Source: Dyella japonica DSM 16301 (lineage in GTDB: Bacteria > Pseudomonadota > Gammaproteobacteria > Xanthomonadales > Rhodanobacteraceae). Taken from it: a stretch of DNA of 64,000 bases. Position numbers and translations under genes: made by a program. The stretch lies in the NCBI RefSeq assembly GCF_001010355.1, contig NZ_JPLA01000003.1, positions 1 through 64,000 of the forward strand, given 5' to 3'. Under the pieces are notes generated by a model. That model ran no database searches. It was not told the DNA's origin and saw nothing but the letters and a program-made list of their open reading frames with translations. The first letter of the stretch is position 1. Each line of letters begins with the position of its first letter. Below are positions 25,571-32,333 of the stretch, piece after piece.

Positions 25571-27079
25571 ATGGACACATCCATCACTACACCGATGCGC
25601 CAGGAAGCCACCGAACTGTTCGGTTCGTTCCACCTGGGCGATACCGAACTCGTACTGCCGGTGACGGCGGTGCAGGAAGTGGTGACTTTTCCGGCCGTGG
25701 TCACCCAGGTGCCGCTGGCACCCAGCTATCTGCTTGGGTTGTTCAACCTTCGCGGTCGCCTGATACCCATCGTCGATCTGGGCCAGTTGTTGAAGCTGCC
25801 CGGGAACGGAACGCGCGCCGCGTCGAAGATCGCCATCGTGGAATTCCGCCAGGGACGCATCGGCCTGCTGTTCGACGCCACCGGCGAGATCCTGCGCGTG
25901 ACGGGCGATCAGAAAGTGATCTTCAACGACGGCGATGGCAGGTCGCTGATAGGCGGTGCGCTCAAGCTCGATGGCGGCAACCGCATCCTGCAGATACTGA
26001 GCGTGGATGCGCTCCAGCAACTGCACGACATGCCGCTGCCCAGGGCAGACAGCGTCGCGTCCGAACCCGCGAGGCAGCGCGCGGCCATGGGGCAGCGTCG
26101 CCAGGGCGTGTCCTTCCGCGTCGGCGACACGCGCCTCGCCCTGCCGATGGGCGCCATCCACGAAATCATCCGCGTGCCCGAGCTGCTCAAGTCGGTGCTG
26201 GCCAGCGACTTGTGCATAGGCTTGCTCAACCTGCGTGGCAACACGGTGCCGGTGGTCGATTTCGCCCGTTTCCTTGGCTTGCCCGGCGCGACTGCGGCGA
26301 CCGCGGCCTGCGACGATTTCGAGGATCCGCGCCGCATCGTGGTGATCCGCCAGCAGGCGATGGATGTCGGTCTGCTGGTGGACGATGTGGAGAGCATCGT
26401 CGGTTATCGCGACGAGGAGCTGCTGGCCATCCCTTCGTTCAATGCGGATCGGCCGCAGCTGTTCACCGGCTGCATCAGCCGCGAGGGCGCGCCGGACATC
26501 ATCCTGATCGACGAGACGGCCCTGCTGGGCGATGCCGCCGTCGCCGACCTCACCCAAGGCCATCGCGAGTTGTACGCCCTCGCATCGGCGGCGGACCGCG
26601 GACAGGGCAAGCGTCGCGGTGGCGTGCGCGAAACCTATGTGACGTTCAAGCTCGACCAGCTGATGGGCATGCGCATCGACCAGCTGCGCGAGGTGATCGA
26701 CTTTCCGCCGGACGTGATGCAACCGCCGGGCGCGCCGGACTATGTGCGCGGCATGCTCAATCTGCGCCGCAAGCTGATCACCATCATCGACCTGCGTGCG
26801 CTCTACGGCATGAAAGGCTATGCCGATCTGGACGGCGCCAAGGTACTGGTGGTGGAAAACGATGAGGAGAAGTTCGGCCTGATCGTGGATGCGATCGAGA
26901 ACATCGTGACCATCGACGCGGCGGACAAGATCGGCGTGCCCGGCGTGCTGCGCAACCAGATCGACCAGGACTTGCGCAACGACATGCGCGAGGTGGTGGA
27001 GCTGCCTGATCACCGCACCCTGCTGCTGCTTGATGCAGCGCCGCTCAAGCAGCGACTGAGCAGCCGCATGGTGCATTGA
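25571..27079 (+). CDS. Triple-domain CheW coupling protein
   Basis: This 502-residue protein is made of three consecutive CheW domains (about 12-155, 178-330 and 352-495), joined by short polar linkers and with nothing else attached. Each copy has the CheW core: LxLPxxAVQEV-like start, GLxNLRGxxIPVVDLxxxL, and a late GLLVDxVxxI stretch. The third has GMLNLRRKLITIIDLRALYG and VDAIENIVTI. Single CheW links receptors to CheA in the array, so a three-domain protein could bridge several partners at once. It is the last gene of the receptor-cheR-cheD operon. No CheA is in the window, so the kinase partner must be elsewhere. Confidence 0.9.
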   Translation: MDTSITTPMRQEATELFGSFHLGDTELVLPVTAVQEVVTFPAVVTQVPLAPSYLLGLFNLRGRLIPIVDLGQLLKLPGNGTRAASKIAIVEFRQGRIGLLFDATGEILRVTGDQKVIFNDGDGRSLIGGALKLDGGNRILQILSVDALQQLHDMPLPRADSVASEPARQRAAMGQRRQGVSFRVGDTRLALPMGAIHEIIRVPELLKSVLASDLCIGLLNLRGNTVPVVDFARFLGLPGATAATAACDDFEDPRRIVVIRQQAMDVGLLVDDVESIVGYRDEELLAIPSFNADRPQLFTGCISREGAPDIILIDETALLGDAAVADLTQGHRELYALASAADRGQGKRRGGVRETYVTFKLDQLMGMRIDQLREVIDFPPDVMQPPGAPDYVRGMLNLRRKLITIIDLRALYGMKGYADLDGAKVLVVENDEEKFGLIVDAIENIVTIDAADKIGVPGVLRNQIDQDLRNDMREVVELPDHRTLLLLDAAPLKQRLSSRMVH

Positions 27080-27345
27080 GTTGAAGTGTTTGGATGTCCC
27101 TTGATCTGCGGTTATGGAGCAGGGGCTGGCCACGGACGGCTTCTTTTATTCGAACGGGATGGGTGATGCATCGCAGCACCCAAACCTAACGCTGCATCAA
27201 CGCATGAACTTGCGTGGCGCAAGCGCACCGTTTTGCGAACGAATTCACCCATCGTGCATCGTTGCGAATCACATCATGGCGCCGCCGTGGAAACGTGCGC
27301 CAGGGGGCGCGCCAGATCCACGGCGCTACCCCTTGGAGAGTTCGC

Positions 27346-27759
27346 ATGAAGAAGACCTTGTTCGCACTGATGCTTGGCGCCGTGATGGCCTCCACCACCG
27401 TTGCAGCCGCACCGTTTCAGTACGACGACCACCATGACCAGCACGATCAGGATCGCCACGACGATCATCATGATCAGGGTCACGACCGGGACCACGACCA
27501 CGACCGCGGCTACGATCGCGACCACGATCGCCACGACTACGTGATCGTGCACGACCGCGGCAACCACGAAGGCTGGTATCACCGCGGCGGCCGCGTGCCC
27601 GAGGAGTACTACCACGACCGTCGCTACTACGTGGACTATCACTCCTATCACCTCGCTCCGCCGCCGCCGGAACACGTGTGGGTGCGCAGCGATACCGGCG
27701 ATTTCCTGCTGGTGGCCGTGGCCACGGGCGTGATCGCCGACCTGGTCATCAATCATTGA
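27346..27759 (+). CDS. RcnB-family periplasmic protein with His/Asp-rich region
   Basis: This 137-residue exported protein has a signal peptide cleaved near VAAA-PF. Residues about 25-65 are dominated by His, Asp and Arg in irregular HDxDH-like order. The C-terminal half has the RcnB-type features: WYHRGGRVPEEYY, a YYVDYHSYHL stretch, PPPPEHVWVR and DFLLVAVATGVIADLV. RcnB of E. coli is a small periplasmic protein linked to nickel/cobalt efflux. The His/Asp tract could bind such metals (inference). The transporter partner RcnA is not nearby. GGAGAG precedes the ATG. I see nothing else definite in 27080-27345. Confidence 0.82.
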   Translation: MKKTLFALMLGAVMASTTVAAAPFQYDDHHDQHDQDRHDDHHDQGHDRDHDHDRGYDRDHDRHDYVIVHDRGNHEGWYHRGGRVPEEYYHDRRYYVDYHSYHLAPPPPEHVWVRSDTGDFLLVAVATGVIADLVINH

Positions 27760-27765
27760 TGGTCG

Positions 27766-27798
27766 CGGACCGCATCGTGTGCATCGCGATGCGGTCCG
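27766..27798 (+). terminator. Hairpin after the RcnB-like gene
   Basis: CGGACCGCATCG at 27766-27777 pairs with CGATGCGGTCCG at 27787-27798 (9-base loop), seven bases after the stop codon. No long T-run follows, so it may be a weak intrinsic terminator or an mRNA stabiliser. Confidence 0.55.
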
Positions 27799-28021
27799 TC
27801 GTCGTATGAAGTTGCGAAACAGCATCACGCCAGATGAACGCCATTTCCGGCAGCGTGATCAGGCGTCACGGGGCAGGCGCATATTGCTTGCGCAGGCGCC
27901 AGTGCGCTTGGGGAGCGTCATGCATCGACAGTGAAGCGGTCGATGTGGATGACGCCGGGACATGCCAGCCACGCCGGGCATTCGCCCATCAGGCAGGCGA
28001 CATTCGCAGGAGGGATCGAAG

Positions 28022-28516
28022 ATGAAATCGTATGGTCTGATCGCCGTTTTGTTCGCGGGTCTTCTGGCCGGGCCGGCCGTCTACGCCCAGCAGTCCGCCG
28101 CACCCGCCGGTTCGACCGGCCAGTGCAAGGATGGCAGCTACACCAACCACGCCACCAAGAAGGGTGCCTGCTCGGGCCATCAGGGCGTGAAGGAGTGGTA
28201 CACCGCAGCAGCCACGGCAGCGCCGGCAGCTGCAGCAGCACCTGCAGCTGCACCTGCGCCGGCCAGCAACAGCATGGCGCCCAAGAGCACGGCGGCCGCG
28301 CCGGCAGCCGCCGCCAAGCCTGCAGGGCCGCAGCCGCCGGCCAATGCCGCGCCAGGTGGCGGTCCGGGCATGGTGTGGGTCAACGACAGCAGCAAGGTCT
28401 ACCACTGCCAGGGCGACAAGTGGTACGGCAAGACCAAGTCGGGCTCGTACATGAGCGAGGCCGATGCGAAGGCCAAGGGTTATCACGGGGATCACGGCAA
28501 GGCTTGTACGCAGTAA
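28022..28516 (+). CDS. Exported DUF3761-like protein
   Basis: This 164-residue protein has a signal peptide ending at AVYA-QQ. A short domain follows (about 35-60) with QCKDGSYTNHATKKGACSGH and VKEWY, the DUF3761 pattern. Then comes a long Ala/Pro linker (about 62-118) and a second small motif with WVNDSSKVYHCQGDKWYG and GYHGDHGKACTQ. Such proteins are common in Xanthomonadales, but no function is known. AGGAGGGATCGAAG gives a good ribosome site. It has its own 260-base upstream region and a bidirectional hairpin behind it. Confidence 0.78.
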   Translation: MKSYGLIAVLFAGLLAGPAVYAQQSAAPAGSTGQCKDGSYTNHATKKGACSGHQGVKEWYTAAATAAPAAAAAPAAAPAPASNSMAPKSTAAAPAAAAKPAGPQPPANAAPGGGPGMVWVNDSSKVYHCQGDKWYGKTKSGSYMSEADAKAKGYHGDHGKACTQ

Positions 28517-28531
28517 CTTGGCGTCACCTGA

Positions 28532-28557
28532 AAGAGGCCCGCGCATGCGGGCCTCTT
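28532..28557. terminator. Hairpin terminator between convergent genes
   Basis: AAGAGGCCCGC (28532-28542) and GCGGGCCTCTT (28547-28557) form a perfect 11-bp stem with a GCAT loop. It lies between the convergent DUF3761-like gene and the ABC permease gene and could serve both strands. Confidence 0.8.
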
Positions 28558-28567
28558 CCGTTGGTGT

Positions 28568-29659
28568 TCAATCCAGCCGCTTGTGGAACAGGCGAATGGC
28601 CAGCGTGAGCATGACCGCAATGAACGCCAGCAGCGCGAGCGCGTCGTGCCACAGATCGCCCAGGTCGGCGCCGCGCAGCATGATGCCGCGAATCAGGCGC
28701 ATGAAATGGGTCAGCGGCAAGGCCTCGGAAATCCACTGTGCGGGCAACGGCATGCCGGCATACGGAAACATGAAACCCGACAACAGGATCGACGGCAGGA
28801 AGACGAAGAACGTCATCTGCATCGCCTGGAACTGCGAGCGCGCACGCGTCGAAATCAACAGGCCCAACGAGAGATTGGCGAGGATCAGCAGGCCCGAAGC
28901 CAGGTAGACGTCCCACAGGCTGCCGCGGATGGGCACGCGAAACAGCCACACGCCCAGCAAGAGCACGACAGTGGTCTGCACCAGGCCGATCGCCGCGTAC
29001 GGCAACACCTTGCCGATCATCAGCTCGGTACGGCTGACCGGTGTCGTGATCAGCAACTCCATATTGCCGCGCTCGGTTTCGCGCACGATGGCGACGGCGG
29101 TGAACAGCACCATCGTCATGGTGAGGATGACGCCGATCAGCCCCGGCACGATGTTGACCGGCGAGCGCCGTTCCGGATTGTAGAAACTCACCACGCTGAT
29201 CGGCGTTTGCGCACGCGCGTGGAAATTGTCCGGCTGATTGAGCGGGTACAGCGCAAGCTGGGCGGCGGCGGACTGCACGACGTTGTCGCTGCCATCGACC
29301 ATCACCTGGATCGCTTCGCGCCCATCGAGCTTGCGGCGCTCGAAATCCGGCGGCACGGCGAGGCCCACGCTGATGCGCCCCTCGCGCAGCAGGTCGACCA
29401 GTTGCTGAGGCGACTGCGCGCTGGCTTTCAGCTCGATCACGCCACTGGCCAGCATGTCCTGTACAGCGGCGCGCGATCCCGCCGTCTGGGCTTGATCCAC
29501 CACTGCTGCGGGCAGATTGCGCAGGTTGAGATTGATGGCGTAGCCAAACAGCAGCAACTGCAGGATCGGCATGCCCATGATCATGGCGAGCGTGACGCGA
29601 TCGCGCCGCATCTGGCGCAGCTCCTTGACCATGATGGCCCACAGCCGTCGCAGATTCAC
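28568..29659 (-). CDS. ABC-2 type exporter permease, YbhR/YhhJ-like
   Basis: This 363-residue inner-membrane permease has one N-terminal helix (about 22-45), a periplasmic domain of about 140 residues, then five helices in the ABC-2 region (about 175-355). MNLRRLWAIMVKELRQMRRDR is the usual cytoplasmic start. FVFLPSILLSGFMFPYAGMP is the typical ABC-2 segment. It is the last gene of a tetR-hlyD-ATPase-permease operon and overlaps the ATPase gene (ATGA). Only one permease is present where E. coli has YbhS and YbhR, so a homodimer is likely. Confidence 0.9.
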   Translation of the reverse strand: MNLRRLWAIMVKELRQMRRDRVTLAMIMGMPILQLLLFGYAINLNLRNLPAAVVDQAQTAGSRAAVQDMLASGVIELKASAQSPQQLVDLLREGRISVGLAVPPDFERRKLDGREAIQVMVDGSDNVVQSAAAQLALYPLNQPDNFHARAQTPISVVSFYNPERRSPVNIVPGLIGVILTMTMVLFTAVAIVRETERGNMELLITTPVSRTELMIGKVLPYAAIGLVQTTVVLLLGVWLFRVPIRGSLWDVYLASGLLILANLSLGLLISTRARSQFQAMQMTFFVFLPSILLSGFMFPYAGMPLPAQWISEALPLTHFMRLIRGIMLRGADLGDLWHDALALLAFIAVMLTLAIRLFHKRLD

Positions 29660-30600
29660 GCCGCTTGCTCCTCTGGTCGGGCGAGCTTGCGCGTGGCGGC
29701 GACGAAGACATCTTCGAGGTTGGGCGCGACGCTTTCGACATCCATGGCGGCATCGACTTCGCTCAGCGCATGGCGCAGGGTTTCCACGGTCACGTTGTCT
29801 TCGCGCATCAGCACGCGCAGCTCGTTGCCGATCTGGGCCACGCTCAGCACGTCGGGCCGCTCATCCAGCGCTGCCTTGGCCTGGCGAGGGGAGCTGGCGC
29901 GGATCACAAAGGTGCGCCCGCGCAGCGTATCGGTCAGTTCTTTGGGCGTACCGTCGGCCACCAGGTTGCCGGTGTCGAGGATCGCCAGGCGATGGCAGCG
30001 CTCGGCCTCATCCATGTAGTGCGTAGACACCAGGATGGTGGTGCCGGCATCGGCCAGCTCGAACAGCTTTTCCCAGAAGTCGCGGCGCGACTCGGGATCG
30101 ACCGCGCTGGTCGGTTCGTCCAGGAACAGCAGCTCGGGCTTGTGCACGATGGCGCCGGCCAGCGCGAGTCGCTGCTTCTGCCCACCGCTCATGGTGCCGG
30201 CCAATTGCTGCTGACGATCGTCCAGTCGATAGCGCTGCAGCAGTTCGTCCACGCGTGCACGCGTCGCATGGCGTGACATGCCCTGCACGGTGGCGAGGAA
30301 TTCCAGGTTCTGGCGCACCGACAAATCGTCGAACAGGGAGAACTTCTGCGTCATATAGCCGATGCGCCGCTTCAAGGCCTCGGCCTGTTCGGGTATGCGC
30401 AAACCCAGCACGTCGATCTCGCCTTCGCTGGGCGTCAGCAGTCCGCACAGCATGCGTATCGTGGTGGATTTGCCCGAGCCGTTGGGACCCAGGAAGCCAT
30501 ACACGCAGGCGCGCGGCACGTCCAGGTTGACGCTGTTCACCGCCACCAGCGCGCCGAAGCGCTTGGTCAGTCCCTGCGCATGGATGGCGTTGTCAGTCAT
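29656..30600 (-). CDS. ABC exporter ATPase, YbhF-like (single cassette)
   Basis: This 314-residue ATP-binding protein has Walker A GPNGSGKST, signature MSGGQKQRLALAGA, Walker B LLFLDEPTSAVDP and the switch His in STHYMDEAERC. The C-terminal 90 residues are the usual exporter-type accessory domain. E. coli YbhF is about twice as long with two cassettes; this protein has one. Start ATG at 30600 gives a normal N-terminus; the longer frame upstream overlaps the adaptor gene and is discarded. It overlaps both neighbours by a few bases. Confidence 0.93.
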   Translation of the reverse strand: MTDNAIHAQGLTKRFGALVAVNSVNLDVPRACVYGFLGPNGSGKSTTIRMLCGLLTPSEGEIDVLGLRIPEQAEALKRRIGYMTQKFSLFDDLSVRQNLEFLATVQGMSRHATRARVDELLQRYRLDDRQQQLAGTMSGGQKQRLALAGAIVHKPELLFLDEPTSAVDPESRRDFWEKLFELADAGTTILVSTHYMDEAERCHRLAILDTGNLVADGTPKELTDTLRGRTFVIRASSPRQAKAALDERPDVLSVAQIGNELRVLMREDNVTVETLRHALSEVDAAMDVESVAPNLEDVFVAATRKLARPEEQAA

Positions 30601-31561
30601 GGCTGGACTTGCCTGGGAACGCCACGGCGACGGGGAAACCCTGGGGAAGATCGCGGGCATCGGTGCCCAGGGCAATCTCCGCCAGATAGCTCAGTCGCGT
30701 CGCGTCGTCGCCACTCAGTGCGTAGTACGGCGTAAAGGTGGGCTCGCTGCGGATCATGCGCACCGTGCCATGGAATTCGCGCTTGCCGTCGTGCAGTTTG
30801 ACGATTGCCTGATCGCCCACCTTGATCGATGGACGCAGCGCCGAGGGCACGTAGACGCGCGCATACGGCGTATCGCTGGCGAGCAGGATGACCAGTGGTG
30901 TGCCGGGCTGGGCCTGGTCGCCCAACTTGTAGGGCAGGCTGTCCACGCGCACATCGCGCGGGGCGGTCAGGTCGAGCTTGTCCAGGTCCACCGCGCGCGA
31001 GGCGGCAGTAGCGGTGGCCGCGGCCACCGCGGCGCGTGCCTGGGCGACGTCTTCCACGCGCGATCCGTTGACCAGCTGATCGAGCGCCGCACGATCGGCC
31101 GCGACGGCAGCATCGGCATTGCCTGCCGAAGCTTTCGCGCGGTCAAGATCCGCCGCGGAGATGAATTGCTGCGTGCCCAGTGCCGACAGCCGCTGGTAGT
31201 AGGCATTGGCGTCGCGGGACTGCGCCTGTGCGCCCGCCAGGTTCGCGCGCGCCTGGCGAATCAGCTCTTCACGTGGACCGCGCTGCAGCTCCAGCAAGGC
31301 CTGCTGCTGTTGCTGCAGGTCGGCGCGTGCGGAGTTCAGCGCGGCCTGCGTACGCGTGGTTTCAAGCTGCATGATGCGCGTACCGGCGGGCACGTACTGG
31401 CCTTCGCGTACGTCGATTTTCACGATGTGCTCGGCGGCAGGCGCCGGCAGCGTGATGCGGTCGAATTCCACCGTGCCCAGCGTCTGCGGCGGCGAGCCTT
31501 CGCAGCCAGCAAGCAGCAGCGAAGCGAGCAGGGTGGCGAGCAGACGATGATGGTTCTTCAT
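30593..31561 (-). CDS. HlyD-family adaptor lipoprotein, YbhG-like
   Basis: This 322-residue membrane-fusion protein has a lipoprotein signal (LLLAGC, Cys20). Lipoyl half-motifs flank a long coiled-coil hairpin (about 70-200, very rich in Ala/Gln/Arg), and a beta-barrel domain follows. It links the ABC transporter at 28.6-30.6 kb to an outer membrane channel, which is not encoded here. The start overlaps the tetR stop (ATGA) and the end overlaps the ATPase start by eight bases. E. coli YbhG-YbhFSR exports cationic dyes and some antibiotics; specificity here is unknown. Confidence 0.9.
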   Translation of the reverse strand: MKNHHRLLATLLASLLLAGCEGSPPQTLGTVEFDRITLPAPAAEHIVKIDVREGQYVPAGTRIMQLETTRTQAALNSARADLQQQQQALLELQRGPREELIRQARANLAGAQAQSRDANAYYQRLSALGTQQFISAADLDRAKASAGNADAAVAADRAALDQLVNGSRVEDVAQARAAVAAATATAASRAVDLDKLDLTAPRDVRVDSLPYKLGDQAQPGTPLVILLASDTPYARVYVPSALRPSIKVGDQAIVKLHDGKREFHGTVRMIRSEPTFTPYYALSGDDATRLSYLAEIALGTDARDLPQGFPVAVAFPGKSSHD

Positions 31562-32226
31562 GGGTCCACTCCCATGCCATGTTCGAGCAGCGCGATCGCG
31601 TGGCGGACCAGCACTTCAGTGCCCAGGTCGGCCTGGAACATCTGCCGCCATATCGGCGCGCTGGCCGCCGGGAACAGGGTCAGGCCGATCAGGGATACGA
31701 CCATCAGGCGCGGATCGAGCGAGGCATGGATCTGTCCGCGTTGCTGCGCCTGGGCAAAACGGCGGGCCAGCATCTGTGGCAGTTCGGGCCCGATGCGTGC
31801 AAGCAGGAGTTCGCGCAGGGCGCCGCCTTCGCACAGCACTTCGCGCACCCACAACGAGGGGAACCACGGGTAGGCCTCGACCAGGCCGAGCACGCCATGC
31901 ACGAATTGCCTGGCCATGGCGTGCACGTCATCGCCCGCCGTGCTCAGCATTTCCCGCAGGCTCATGACCGCCGGCAGCAGGCGTTCCTCGAACACGGCGT
32001 TCTGCAGGGAAGGTTTGCTGCCGAAGTAGTAGTTGAGCATGGCGGGCGTCACGCCGGCTTCCTTGGCGATGCTGCGCAACGAGGTCGCGGCGATGCCATC
32101 GCGCACGAAGCAGGCGAGGGCCGCCTCGATCAGGCTGGCACGCAAATCGGGGCTGTCCGTGGTGGGGCGGCCCGGAGTGCGGCGGCCGGCGAACTTCGGA
32201 GGACTGGGCTTGGTCGTCATGTCCAT
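31558..32226 (-). CDS. TetR-family regulator, CecR-like
   Basis: This 222-residue repressor has an N-terminal helix-turn-helix (about 30-75) with AATSLRSIAKEAGVTPAMLNYYFGSKPSL, the standard TetR signature. The C-terminal ligand domain resembles the CecR/DUF1956 group. It is the first gene of the exporter operon and probably represses it, as CecR does for ybhGFSR in E. coli. ATG at 32226 is chosen; a TTG one codon upstream and an ATG two codons downstream are possible alternatives. An AT-rich inverted repeat overlaps the start region, which points to autoregulation. Confidence 0.9.
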   Translation of the reverse strand: MDMTTKPSPPKFAGRRTPGRPTTDSPDLRASLIEAALACFVRDGIAATSLRSIAKEAGVTPAMLNYYFGSKPSLQNAVFEERLLPAVMSLREMLSTAGDDVHAMARQFVHGVLGLVEAYPWFPSLWVREVLCEGGALRELLLARIGPELPQMLARRFAQAQQRGQIHASLDPRLMVVSLIGLTLFPAASAPIWRQMFQADLGTEVLVRHAIALLEHGMGVDP

Positions 32227-32227
32227 C

Positions 32228-32251
32228 AATTAATCATAGCTTTAATTAATT
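32228..32251. promoter_or_regulatory. Operator-like inverted repeat at the tetR start
   Basis: AATTAAT at 32228-32234 and ATTAATT at 32245-32251 form an inverted repeat with a 10-base spacer, immediately before the tetR start codon. The stretch is strikingly AT-rich for this genome. It is placed where the repressor would block its own operon. No well-spaced -35/-10 pair could be defined. Confidence 0.5.
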
Positions 32252-32288
32252 TTCAAGTGGCTGGAAGATATAGGTATTTCCAAACAAG

Positions 32289-32312
32289 AAAGGCCGGCAT
32301 AAGCCGGCCTTT
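32289..32312 (-). terminator. Intrinsic terminator-like hairpin after the ester hydrolase gene
   Basis: AAAGGCCGGC (32289-32298) and GCCGGCCTTT (32303-32312) make a perfect 10-bp stem with a 4-base loop. It follows the 3' end of the ester hydrolase gene by 21 bases. On the minus strand it is followed by a short T/C-rich run. Confidence 0.75.
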
Positions 32313-32333
32313 GGGAGCGGGGTGAGCGGCCGA

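Noticed and set aside
27420-27540. Tandem DNA repeat in the RcnB-like gene
   Set aside because: The periodicity comes from irregular His/Asp codons (CAC/CAT, GAC/GAT), not from a fixed repeat unit.
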